This document shows, piece after piece, positions 45,561 through 54,215 of a stretch of DNA of 64,000 nucleotides (its first letter is position 1; every line of letters starts with the position of its first letter). A program made the translations under genes and the position numbers. This DNA comes from SHLQ01 sp964562985 (GTDB lineage: Bacteria; Actinomycetota; Acidimicrobiia; Acidimicrobiales; SHLQ01): positions 32,722 through 96,721 of the forward strand of contig CAZLWE010000005.1 of NCBI GenBank assembly GCA_964562985.1, given 5' to 3'. A model generated the notes under the pieces. That model worked only from the letters and a program-made list of their open reading frames with translations. It did not search any database and was not told the origin of the DNA.

Positions 45561-46944
45561 CTTGCTCTTCGCCGCCGAAGCGGGCGAACCGATCGAGATC
45601 GACTTCCTCACCGACGCGGTACTTCCGATCCTGGCCATCATCATCCTCGTCGCGATCAACGGTGTGTTCGTCGCCGCAGAGTTCGCGCTCGTCGGATCTC
45701 GCCGCGCCCGATTCGCAAAGCTCGCCGAGGGCGGAAGCCGCGGCGCCAAATGGCTGCTGCGTGTGTTCGATAAGGAAGCCGGCAAGGACGGCTACATCGC
45801 CGTTGCTCAGCTCGGTATCACTCTGGCATCGATCGGTCTTGGTATGTACGGCGAGCCGGCTTTCGCGAAGCTCATCGAGGCGCCATTCGTCGGAGTGGTC
45901 TCCGACGAGGTTCTCGTCGCGGCTGGTTTCGCGGTGGCGTTGAGCATCATCACGTTCCTGCACGTCGTGTTCGGCGAGATGATCCCCAAAGCGCTTGCGC
46001 TCCAGTCTCCCGAAGGAACCTCGCTACGGGTGAACTCCGTGATGCGTACGTTCTCGACGCTGTTCCGGCCTTTCGTCGCCTTCCTGAATTGGATCGCGTT
46101 CGCCATGTTGCGGGCACTGCGGATCCCCGAACCTGACAAGGCGGTGTCGCTCTACAGCGCAGAAGAACTTGCGATCGTTACCGAAGAGTCGGCCACCGAG
46201 GGCGAACTTCCAAAGTTGCAAAGCGAGATCATCCACAACATCTTCGAGCTGGAAGAGCTGACCGCCGAAGAACTCATGACCTCTCGCACCCATATCGAGG
46301 CCATTTCCCACGATGCCTCCCGCGCAGACGTCGCACAGCGAGTGATGGGGTCCGGAATCTCTCGCTATCCGGTCTACGGCGACGACCTCGACCACATCAT
46401 TGGCTTGCTGCACGTGAAGGACTTCGTACGAGTGAGCCAATCCGACGAGCCGTTGAACCTCTCGACGCTCGTACGGCAACTTCCGACGGTTACGCGCAAC
46501 ACCAACGCAGACGTATTGCTCGAACGCTTCAAAAACGAACGCATCCACGCAGCACTCGTGGTCGATGAACTCGGCAGCACGATCGGTTTGGTCACCCTGG
46601 ACGACATCATCTCCGAGGTAATCGACGATCCTGCCGGCGACCACGATCTTCCGGCGGTTCATCACGACGATGGCTCGATGACCCTGGACGGCGAAACCAC
46701 TCTGACCGAGCTCGACGAGGACTATGGCTTCTCCTTCGAGCACGCGGACGTCACCACGCTCGCCGGACTGGTCTTGGCATCAACGGGCACGGTTCCCGAG
46801 GTCGGCAAGACCGTAGATGTGCAAGGGCACGACCTCACTGTTGTCGCGGTCGAGAATCACAAGATCACCCAGGTCCGGGTGGTCCGCACCGCTCCACTCG
46901 AAGAAGAGTCCGAATCAGACGATTCCCACGGCGGGCATCACTAG
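45553..46944 (+). CDS. HlyC/CorC (CNNM/DUF21) family transporter 2
   Basis: A paralogue of the preceding gene with the same architecture: DUF21 membrane helices (LAIIILVAINGVFVAAEFAL near 24-43), CBS pair (ASRADVAQRVMGSGISRYPV, then VVDELGSTIGLVTLDDIISE) and CorC_HlyC end. The 463-residue product closes with Asp/Glu and a His-rich tail (ESDDSHGGHH) that could bind metal. Tandem pairs of these proteins are common in Actinobacteria; they may act together. Confidence 0.88.
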   Translation: MSNLLFAAEAGEPIEIDFLTDAVLPILAIIILVAINGVFVAAEFALVGSRRARFAKLAEGGSRGAKWLLRVFDKEAGKDGYIAVAQLGITLASIGLGMYGEPAFAKLIEAPFVGVVSDEVLVAAGFAVALSIITFLHVVFGEMIPKALALQSPEGTSLRVNSVMRTFSTLFRPFVAFLNWIAFAMLRALRIPEPDKAVSLYSAEELAIVTEESATEGELPKLQSEIIHNIFELEELTAEELMTSRTHIEAISHDASRADVAQRVMGSGISRYPVYGDDLDHIIGLLHVKDFVRVSQSDEPLNLSTLVRQLPTVTRNTNADVLLERFKNERIHAALVVDELGSTIGLVTLDDIISEVIDDPAGDHDLPAVHHDDGSMTLDGETTLTELDEDYGFSFEHADVTTLAGLVLASTGTVPEVGKTVDVQGHDLTVVAVENHKITQVRVVRTAPLEEESESDDSHGGHH

Positions 46945-47030
46945 CGACAGCCACGGTCTCGCTCACCTGGCACCAGTCCGCAGAGCGAATCGAGGAGCCC
47001 CCAGGCGACGGATTAAGCCTGCGGCGAAAG

Positions 47031-47942
47031 TCAGCGCTCCCACAACGTGGGGAATAGGGACTCTGGCATTCGCTCGCCGGCTTTGACTCCGAGGTCTCCC
47101 AATGGCGGTGAGGTCGCTCCGGTGCGCTGGATGTAGCTGACGTCGTCGCCGAGCCAGCGGGTAGAAAAGGCGCGGCGCCGTGTAGTGGTTTTGCTGTCGC
47201 CCGTGCCGTGGAGCGTTCGGAAGTCGAAGACCAGCGCATCGCCTGGGCGCAGCGCCGTGGTGAAGATGCGGTCGTCCTGGTCGTCTACTTCGGGAACGGA
47301 GACGAACGACGAGTCACTTTCGTATTCGCTTCCGTCTTTAAACGTGCGAGGGCGGTAGGTGGACTCGTCTCGGTGCGACCCCTTGAGAAAGGCGACCGCC
47401 GTCTCGGCGGGCGTGTGGTCGAGGGCAACGTAGACGCTGGCGGTTTGGCGACCGTCGACGCAGTAGTAGGGGAGGTCGTGATGCCAGGGTGTGGCTTTCG
47501 TGGTGCCGGCCTCTTTCGCGAACGCGTGCTCGTGGAAGAACTGCGCGGTCTTGGACCCCATGAGCTGTCCGGCAAGCGACGCGGCCCGAGAGGTGAGCAC
47601 AAAGGTGAGCCACTCCGGAACGCGTTGCCAGTTGCAATAGGTGTCAAAGAAGCGCCCCGGTTCTCCGTCCAGCGTGCTGTCGCAGGGAAACGCGTACTCC
47701 TCGGGGCTCTCGAGGATTCGATCGAGGCCAGTCGCCAATGCATCGACCCATTCGGTGAAGGCGCTTGGGACGAGCACCACGCCGTCGCGTTGGTACTGCT
47801 CGACCTGCTCTTTGGTGACCTCGATGTGGGCGCGTCGCGTGGCCTGCACGAGTGGTCGCACATCATCGATGACGCGCCAGTCGACCGTTGTGGCGTTTCC
47901 TGTTGTCACTCCCTTGGCCATGGTCTGGAGTGTAGGGATCAT
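47031..47942 (-). CDS. Phytanoyl-CoA dioxygenase (PhyH) family protein
   Basis: PhyH enzymes are Fe(II)/2-oxoglutarate oxygenases. The 303-residue product has the iron-binding HxD in TPWHHDLPYYCVDG and the distal histidine in FDFRTLHGTGDSKTT. The arginine TRRRAFSTRWLGDD follows for 2-oxoglutarate binding. M1 or M8 (47921) may be the start. It is divergent from purL. The substrate is unknown; relatives act on lipids, ectoine or small metabolites. Confidence 0.83.
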   Translation of the reverse strand: MIPTLQTMAKGVTTGNATTVDWRVIDDVRPLVQATRRAHIEVTKEQVEQYQRDGVVLVPSAFTEWVDALATGLDRILESPEEYAFPCDSTLDGEPGRFFDTYCNWQRVPEWLTFVLTSRAASLAGQLMGSKTAQFFHEHAFAKEAGTTKATPWHHDLPYYCVDGRQTASVYVALDHTPAETAVAFLKGSHRDESTYRPRTFKDGSEYESDSSFVSVPEVDDQDDRIFTTALRPGDALVFDFRTLHGTGDSKTTTRRRAFSTRWLGDDVSYIQRTGATSPPLGDLGVKAGERMPESLFPTLWER

Positions 47943-48020
47943 CCGGAGAGCGAGCTTCGAAAAACGTCACAACCCGCGGACTGCTTTTCTGTCGACGAAA
48001 GAGGTTAGGTTGGCTTACAT

Positions 48021-50210
48021 ATGGCTGAGCCACTGCATCGCGCCCTTGGACTGACCGACGACGAAGCTGAGAGTATCGATGAGATCCTCGGCAGAGCAGC
48101 GAACCCGCTGGAGCTATCGATGTACTCGGTCATGTGGTCCGAGCATTGCAGCTACAAGTCGTCACGCATTCACCTGAAGCGTTTGCCGACCGAAGCACCG
48201 TGGGTGCTCGTCGGCCCCGGCGAGAACGCTGGCGTTGTCGACCTTGGCGATGGCATCGCTGGAGCCTTCCGTATCGAAAGCCACAACCACCCTTCCGCGA
48301 TCGAGCCCTACCAGGGTGCGGCGACCGGCGCAGGCGGCATCTTGCGCGACATCTTCACCATGGGTGCCCGCCCGATCGCCCTCATGGACCCGCTTCGCTT
48401 CGGTCCGATCGACGACGCCCGCAGCCGTTGGATCGCCGAAGGTGTCGTCAGCGGCATCTCGGGTTACGGCAACTCGGTCGGTGTCCCGACCGTCGGCGGC
48501 GAGACCATCTTCGACGAGACCTACAAGGGCAACCCGCTGGTCAATGTGTTCTGCCTCGGCACGATGCCGACCGAACGACTGGTGCTCGGTGAAGCGACCG
48601 GTCTTGGCAACGTCGCGATTCTGTTTGGGTCTTCGACTGGTCGTGACGGCATTGGTGGCGTGAGCGTGCTCGCGTCCGCGGGCTTTGACGACTCCCAGGA
48701 CGAATCGGCCAAGCGACCCAGCGTGCAGGTCGGCGACCCCTATGAGGAGAAGCGTCTCATCGAAGCGTGCCTCGAACTGCTGAACGAAGGTCTTGTGGTC
48801 GGCATTCAGGATCTCGGTGGCGCCGGCTTTGTGTGCGCCACTTCAGAGACCGCGTCGCGTGGCGGCATGGGTATGGATGTCGACGTCACTGCCGTGCATC
48901 GCCGCCAAGAGGGCATGGAACCCTTCGAGGTCATGACGAGCGAAAGCCAAGAGCGCATGCTCGCAATCGTCGAGCCCGACGGAGTCGACCGAGTGCTTGA
49001 GCTTTGCGCCAAGTGGGAAGTGAAGGCGTCGGTCGTTGGCAAGGTTGTCGAGGGTGGCGCGCTGCGCATTCTCGATGGTTGGGAAGGCGAAGAGCTCGCC
49101 AACATTCCCGCGTCTTCGCTGCACGATGCCGCACCGCTCTACGACCGCCCGATGGAAGAACCCGATCGATCCGGCGAAACCGATCCCGCATCGCTCGATG
49201 CGCCGGGCGATATTTGGGCCGATCTGACCGACATGTTGATGGACACGTCGTGGGTGCATAACCAGTACGACAGCCAACTCTTCTTGAACACCGTCATCGG
49301 GCCGGGGAGCGACGCGACACTGCTTCGCTTGAAGCACCCCACCACCAACGTTGACACCGGCCGCGGTGTTGGGCTCACCACCGATGGCAACCATCACTGG
49401 TGCATCGTGAACCCGTTCCGCGGAACCGCAATGACCGTCGCCGAATCGATTTTGAACTTGGCGTGCGTCGGGGCGAAGCCGCTTGCGCTGGTCAACAACT
49501 TGAACTTCGGAAACCCCGAGCACCCTGTCACGATGTGGCAGCTCAGCCAAGCAGTAGACGGCATGACCGAAGCATGTGAAGCGTTCACGGTTCCTGTCGT
49601 TGGCGGCAACGTCAGCCTCTACAACGAGGCGAACGGCCACAACATCGACCCAACGCCTGTCGTTGGCATGTTGGGCATGACCGGCCAGATCGAACACGCA
49701 CCTCCCGGCATGGCCCTTACCGAAGGCCACCGTCTGATCGTGCTCGGGCCTGAGGGCAGTGGTCTTGGCGGCTCGATATGGGCTCGCAACAACGGCGCGC
49801 AAGGCGGCGACCTTCCCGAGCTCGATTACGACATGCACCTCCGCGTCGCTGAGGTAACCCGTGGCCTGGTTTCGGGTGGCGTGGTGTCTGCCGTGCACGA
49901 CATTGGTGCTGGCGGTCTTGGTGTCGCTTTGACCGAAATGGCGATCGCCGGCGGTGTCGGCGCCGTCGCTGCTCGAATTGCCGATCATGACGCACTCTTT
50001 AGCGAGGCTCCGTCCCGTGTGATCGTTGCGGTTGCTCCCGACAACATGGGACTCGTCGAGAACATGGCCGAATCGATGGGCGTACCGCTCACGCGCCTCG
50101 GCTTGGCGACCGGCGACAAGATCTCATTTAAGGGCCTCGTCGAAGGATCCCTCGAAGACGCGACCACCCAATGGCGCGACCGCCTCCCTACCGCGATGGG
50201 TGCCAGGTGA
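48021..50210 (+). CDS. purL: Phosphoribosylformylglycinamidine synthase, PurL subunit
   Basis: PurL makes FGAM from FGAR with ammonia delivered by PurQ/PurS. The 729-residue product is the small (Bacillus-type) form. It has SVMWSEHCSYKSSRIHLKRL near the N-terminus, the GGETIFDETYKGNPLVNV loop and two AIR-synthase-like halves. It begins ATG 48021 behind an AGG-rich leader and is the first gene of a second purine run. Both PurS and PurQ are encoded at 37091-38035, consistent with the three-subunit type. Confidence 0.96.
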   Translation: MAEPLHRALGLTDDEAESIDEILGRAANPLELSMYSVMWSEHCSYKSSRIHLKRLPTEAPWVLVGPGENAGVVDLGDGIAGAFRIESHNHPSAIEPYQGAATGAGGILRDIFTMGARPIALMDPLRFGPIDDARSRWIAEGVVSGISGYGNSVGVPTVGGETIFDETYKGNPLVNVFCLGTMPTERLVLGEATGLGNVAILFGSSTGRDGIGGVSVLASAGFDDSQDESAKRPSVQVGDPYEEKRLIEACLELLNEGLVVGIQDLGGAGFVCATSETASRGGMGMDVDVTAVHRRQEGMEPFEVMTSESQERMLAIVEPDGVDRVLELCAKWEVKASVVGKVVEGGALRILDGWEGEELANIPASSLHDAAPLYDRPMEEPDRSGETDPASLDAPGDIWADLTDMLMDTSWVHNQYDSQLFLNTVIGPGSDATLLRLKHPTTNVDTGRGVGLTTDGNHHWCIVNPFRGTAMTVAESILNLACVGAKPLALVNNLNFGNPEHPVTMWQLSQAVDGMTEACEAFTVPVVGGNVSLYNEANGHNIDPTPVVGMLGMTGQIEHAPPGMALTEGHRLIVLGPEGSGLGGSIWARNNGAQGGDLPELDYDMHLRVAEVTRGLVSGGVVSAVHDIGAGGLGVALTEMAIAGGVGAVAARIADHDALFSEAPSRVIVAVAPDNMGLVENMAESMGVPLTRLGLATGDKISFKGLVEGSLEDATTQWRDRLPTAMGAR

Positions 50211-50246
50211 GCAGGAACGCGCTGAAGCGACGCAGGAGCTGATCAC

Positions 50247-51728
50247 ATGTGTGGAATCTTTGGGGTTTATGCGCCGGGGCGGATGGTTGCGCACCTGACG
50301 TATCTCGGGCTGTACGCCTTGCAGCATCGCGGGCAAGAGTCGGCGGGCATGGCCGTCAGCGATTTCAAAGACGTCACCGTTGTCAAGGAGATGGGACTCG
50401 TCTCGAACGTCTTTGACGACCGGGCGCTAACGTCGCTTCCCGGCGATATCGCAGTCGGCCAAACCCGCTATTCGACCACTGGCCATTCGCAGTGGCGTAA
50501 CGCACAACCGATCTACCGCGGCGTTGGCGATATGCAGTTCGCGCTCGGGCACAACGGCAACCTGGTCAACACCGCCGAGCTCGCCGAGGACGCCGGGATG
50601 TTGCCTGGAACTGTCGCCAGCGACTCGGACCTCGTGGGCGAGTTGGTCGCACGCGAACTCTTCACTAACGCACAAGATGCAGCCAATCCGTTGCAAGCCG
50701 CCATGGAGGCGGTTCTCCCGCGTCTGCAGGGAGCCTTCTGTCTTTCGGTGATGGACCAGAGCCAAATCATCGGCGTCCGCGACCCGAATGGGTTCCGTCC
50801 GCTCTCTCTCGGTCGCCTCGACGACGGCGGCTGGGTATTGGCGTCAGAGAATCCGGCGTTCGACGTGGTGGGTGCCACCTTTGTCCGGGAGCTCGATCCG
50901 GGCGAGATGATCATCATCGACGAGAACGGCGTCAGTTCGTTCCGGCCCTTCGATCACGAATCGATCGAACCAACGCTCTGCCTGTTCGAGTTTGTCTACT
51001 TCGCTCGTCCCGACTCGAAGCTATATGGCCAGAACGTGCATCAGGCACGAGTGCGTATGGGAGCGGCGTTGGCCAAGCAAGCACCGGTCGAAGCAGACCT
51101 GGTGATGGGCGTCCCCGAGTCGGGGATTCCTGCCGCTGAAGGTTTCGCGCTCGAGAGCGGGATCCCATTCGGTCACGGCTTGGTGAAGAACCGTTACATC
51201 GGACGAACGTTCATCGCTCCGAACCAAGAACTTCGTGCACTCGGTGTGCGGATGAAGCTCAACCCGCTTCGCGAGAACATCGCCGGCAAGCGGTTGGTAG
51301 TCGTCGACGATTCGATCGTCCGCGGCACCACGACCAAGGCGATGGTCGCGATGTTGCGAGAGGCAGGCGCTACCGAGGTACACCTCAGAATCTCTTCACC
51401 GCCGTACCGCTGGCCGTGCTTCTACGGCATGGATACAGGCACCCGTTCCGAACTGCTTGCAGCGAATCTCACGGTCGATGAAATCCGGGAGTACATCGGT
51501 TGCGACTCCATCACCTATCTACAGCTCGACGCACTGATCGAATCAACCGGCGCCACCAACGCTGGATTCTGCGACGCGTGCCTCACCGGCAACTACCCCG
51601 TCGATGTTCCGGTGACGCTTACCAAGAACGTTCTCGAAGCTGGGGAAGAAAAAGTTCGCCAGAGCGGTATCGCGCGGTCGCTCACCGGTGGTCGAGAAGC
51701 GAAGCCCGGCGAGAACCTTTTCAACTGA
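50247..51728 (+). CDS. purF: Amidophosphoribosyltransferase
   Basis: PurF starts purine synthesis by making phosphoribosylamine from PRPP and glutamine. The 493-residue product has the N-terminal nucleophile Cys2 (MCGIFGVY, no propeptide). The PRPP-binding VVVDDSIVRGTTTKAMVAML lies in the C-terminal half, and CDACLTGNYP follows. AGGAG precedes the ATG. It is 36 bp after purL and 20 bp before purM. Several extra cysteines are present, but I cannot confirm an iron-sulfur cluster. Confidence 0.96.
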   Translation: MCGIFGVYAPGRMVAHLTYLGLYALQHRGQESAGMAVSDFKDVTVVKEMGLVSNVFDDRALTSLPGDIAVGQTRYSTTGHSQWRNAQPIYRGVGDMQFALGHNGNLVNTAELAEDAGMLPGTVASDSDLVGELVARELFTNAQDAANPLQAAMEAVLPRLQGAFCLSVMDQSQIIGVRDPNGFRPLSLGRLDDGGWVLASENPAFDVVGATFVRELDPGEMIIIDENGVSSFRPFDHESIEPTLCLFEFVYFARPDSKLYGQNVHQARVRMGAALAKQAPVEADLVMGVPESGIPAAEGFALESGIPFGHGLVKNRYIGRTFIAPNQELRALGVRMKLNPLRENIAGKRLVVVDDSIVRGTTTKAMVAMLREAGATEVHLRISSPPYRWPCFYGMDTGTRSELLAANLTVDEIREYIGCDSITYLQLDALIESTGATNAGFCDACLTGNYPVDVPVTLTKNVLEAGEEKVRQSGIARSLTGGREAKPGENLFN

Positions 51729-51748
51729 TCCCAGGCAGAGAGTGAACC

Positions 51749-52777
51749 ATGTCTAGTTACAAAGACGCTGGCGTTGACATTGAGGCGGGCGAGGCTGCGG
51801 TCGATCGGATCAAGCCGCATGTCGCGCGCACTGAGCGCCCCGGCGTCACCGGTGCGATCGGTGGCTTTGGCGGACTGTTCAATCTGGCCGCTGCGGGCCA
51901 CGAAGGCTCGATGCTGGTGTCGTCCACCGACGGCGTTGGTACGAAGGCGCTAGTCGCCACAATGACCGGACGCTTCGACACCATCGGCATCGACCTGGTG
52001 GCGATGTGCGTCGACGATCTCGTCTGCCAAGGCGCTGAACCGCTGTTCTTCTTGGATTACGTGTCCGTCGGGTCGCTCGACGTCGACCAAATGGAGGCCC
52101 TCGTCTCCGGTGTCGCCGACGGGTGTGAACAGGCCAACTGCGCGCTCGTAGGCGGCGAAATGGCCGAGCACCCAGGCGTAATGGAACCGGGTGAGTTCGA
52201 CTTGGTTGGGTTCTCTGTGGGTGCCGTTGCACCTGGTCGTGTCATCACCGGTGAACGAGTTGAAGTCGGTGACGCCATTATCGGAATCGCCTCGCCAAAC
52301 CTTCGCTCGAACGGGTTCTCTCTTGCTCGCAAGCTGATGTTCGAAACCGCGGGTCGTACCATCGACGACCCGGCATGGGAGGGCGCTGAAGTCACTGTTG
52401 GCGATGCGTTGCTTGAGCCGTCGGTTATCTACACCCCGGCGGTGCTCGCGGCGGCCGACGCCTACGACGTCCGATCTGTTGCCCACATCACCGGTGGCGG
52501 ATTGCCCGGCAATCTCAATCGGGTGTTGCCCAAAGATGCCGACGCATCGATCGATACCTCCTCATGGGGCGTTCCACCGATCTTCACCGAGCTTCAGCGC
52601 ATCGGCGATGTCGCCACCGACGAGATGTTCCGTACCTTCAATATGGGTGTAGGCATGACGCTGGTCGTCCCACCCGCCGAGGTCGACGCTGTTACCGATC
52701 TGCTTCTCGAGCAGGATCACCCCGCAGTCCCGATCGGCGAAATCATCCCCGGCACCGGCTCCGTCCAACTCCGCTAG
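51749..52777 (+). CDS. purM: Phosphoribosylformylglycinamidine cyclo-ligase
   Basis: PurM closes the imidazole ring to give AIR. The 342-residue product has GAIGGFGGLFNLAAAGHEG, the LVSSTDGVGTKALVA motif and the FMGG-like HITGGGLPGNLNRVLPK. Length is normal. The stop codon overlaps the first REP-like repeat by two bases. Confidence 0.96.
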   Translation: MSSYKDAGVDIEAGEAAVDRIKPHVARTERPGVTGAIGGFGGLFNLAAAGHEGSMLVSSTDGVGTKALVATMTGRFDTIGIDLVAMCVDDLVCQGAEPLFFLDYVSVGSLDVDQMEALVSGVADGCEQANCALVGGEMAEHPGVMEPGEFDLVGFSVGAVAPGRVITGERVEVGDAIIGIASPNLRSNGFSLARKLMFETAGRTIDDPAWEGAEVTVGDALLEPSVIYTPAVLAAADAYDVRSVAHITGGGLPGNLNRVLPKDADASIDTSSWGVPPIFTELQRIGDVATDEMFRTFNMGVGMTLVVPPAEVDAVTDLLLEQDHPAVPIGEIIPGTGSVQLR

Positions 52778-53004
52778 GGACGTTTGGGGTCAGACCCGTT
52801 CCGTCCCTTTCAGGGACGTTTGGGGTCAGACCCTTCGCGTCCCCGGTAGCTGAAGAACAGGGTCAGGCCCGTTGTGATTTGGTTGAAAAACCATTGTTTA
52901 GAAGAGATCGTCAACATCGTCTGGAACCATCCCGTCTCCGTGCGTGAAATGGTCGGGGTCTGACCCCTCCCGTCTCTTTGTGGCAAAGGTTGGGGTCAGA
53001 CCCC
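52776..53004. repeat. REP-like palindromic repeats with GGGGTCAGACCCC core
   Basis: Two 22-bp copies AGGGACGTTTGGGGTCAGAC-CC start at 52776 and 52812. A decayed copy GGGTCAGGCCC is near 52859. GGGGTCTGACCCC (52955-52967) and GGGGTCAGACCCC (52992-53004) lie inside the following minus-strand gene. The 13-bp core is an imperfect palindrome. Such elements occur as REP-type repeats in many bacteria, often with a RAYT transposase, which is not seen here. Confidence 0.85.
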
Positions 53005-53437
53005 GTTCGTAACGGGTGCCGCCGGCGAGGTGGTAGGCCTCGGTCAGCCACTCGAGTAGTTGGTCGTCGACAACGTCGGGCGATGCCGCGTTGATCACGT
53101 GGAAGTGTTTCTTCCCGACGTCGATGACTTTGCGAGACAGACGGATCGATTCCAGCTTGCGGGGTAGGTGAAAGCCGATCGCCAGCCACTTGGTCTTGGA
53201 GCGAAGCTCCGCGAACATTGGTCCGTTCTTCAACAAGATTCCGATCGGCAGTGGATCGACGATCATTTCGCCGACGTTCTTGGAGAAGTGGCTCTCGATC
53301 GCTCTAAAGATCGGTTGTTCCCACGACTTGGCCTGACCGAAGTGCTCCTCGAGAGTGGGCGCCTCTTCGCAGACCAAATGGCTCTGGTTCTTCTTCGCGA
53401 ACACACGGTTGCACCCCGGGCATGTCCAACGTTCCAT
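52898..53437 (-). CDS. DUF5655-like protein with repeat-derived C-terminus
   Basis: From ATG 53437 the product has 179 residues. It opens MERWTCPGCNRVFAKKNQSH with a short zinc-ribbon-like CxxC, then a domain like DUF5655: LEEHFGQAKSWEQPIFRAIE, KWLAIGFHLPRKLESIRLSR, DVVDDQLLEWLTEAYHLAGG. The function is unknown. The final 40 residues (from TRYERGLTPTFATKRR on) are encoded by the two inner REP-like repeats, so they look like a recent addition. An upstream frame to 53524 lacks support. Confidence 0.7.
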   Translation of the reverse strand: MERWTCPGCNRVFAKKNQSHLVCEEAPTLEEHFGQAKSWEQPIFRAIESHFSKNVGEMIVDPLPIGILLKNGPMFAELRSKTKWLAIGFHLPRKLESIRLSRKVIDVGKKHFHVINAASPDVVDDQLLEWLTEAYHLAGGTRYERGLTPTFATKRREGSDPDHFTHGDGMVPDDVDDLF

Positions 53438-53671
53438 GAAGGCGATTGTACGTCGGACATCCGGCTCGTTTCGGAGCGTTCGGCCATGACAAATAGTGAG
53501 CCATGCGTCGACGAAGGTCACCATGCGCTACCCCTTGCCACCAATATTGGGAAGACCGCCGTCAGAGCTGCGTAAACGCTTCAAAACAATTCGTCTGTGC
53601 CGACTCAGATAACAAGCCAGTCCCTCGGATTGTCACTCAAGAGCGGACACCATCAACACAGGCGAGTACCC

Positions 53672-54106
53672 ATGAAAGTAATTGCACGAACCTCACACTT
53701 CGTCACCGGACTCTGCACGGTGATGTTCAGCCCCGTGATTGTCCGACCGCTGTTTAATCCAACCATTCAGGGGTTGGTCTGGTCGATGTTGGCCATTGCG
53801 GTGATCGTGCGCGTTTCACAGATCCATCTTGGCGTGGGCGCTGGCGTCGTTCGAGTACAGAACTTCTTTCGTACAACCGAGGTTCCGATTTGGGAGGCCG
53901 AGGTCGAAGCGGGCGAGCCGGAACCCGAACTTGGCTACAACGAACTGCGTGACGGTGAAGAGGAAACCGCTGGCAGGATGCTCTACATTCGCCGTCCGTG
54001 GCACGGCGACCGAGTCCACATCATCGCTGCACCTCGCTTCGGTGAGGAAGCCGTTCGCATTCGCTATGAGCTGGAAACAGAAATCCGTTTGGCTCGGGCC
54101 GCCTAA
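53672..54106 (+). CDS. Small membrane protein with PH-like domain
   Basis: From ATG 53672 the product has 144 residues with two hydrophobic segments (FVTGLCTVMFSPVIVRPLF and GLVWSMLAIAVIVRVSQIHL). A cytosolic part with an acidic loop follows (EAEVEAGEPEPELGYNELRD). The end is strand-rich (RMLYIRRPWHGDRVHIIAAP). This resembles two-helix bacterial PH-like proteins, but the match is weak. GGCGAG precedes the ATG. Function unknown. Confidence 0.6.
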   Translation: MKVIARTSHFVTGLCTVMFSPVIVRPLFNPTIQGLVWSMLAIAVIVRVSQIHLGVGAGVVRVQNFFRTTEVPIWEAEVEAGEPEPELGYNELRDGEEETAGRMLYIRRPWHGDRVHIIAAPRFGEEAVRIRYELETEIRLARAA

Positions 54107-54215
54107 ATCGAGCCATCGCTACAGGTGGTGAACTCCTGAGCCGATCTTCGACATCTGTTGTGTTTTCACAGTAGAACAATGTGTTGAGATTGAGCGATGA
54201 GAGGCATACGCACCC

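Noticed and set aside
48001..48020. Iron-regulator (IdeR-like) box TTAGGTTGGCTTACAT before purL
   Set aside because: Only the left half fits the consensus; the right half does not pair, and purL is not an expected target.
48843..49988. 381-codon frame opposite purL
   Set aside because: Antisense shadow with no start signal and no recognisable motif.
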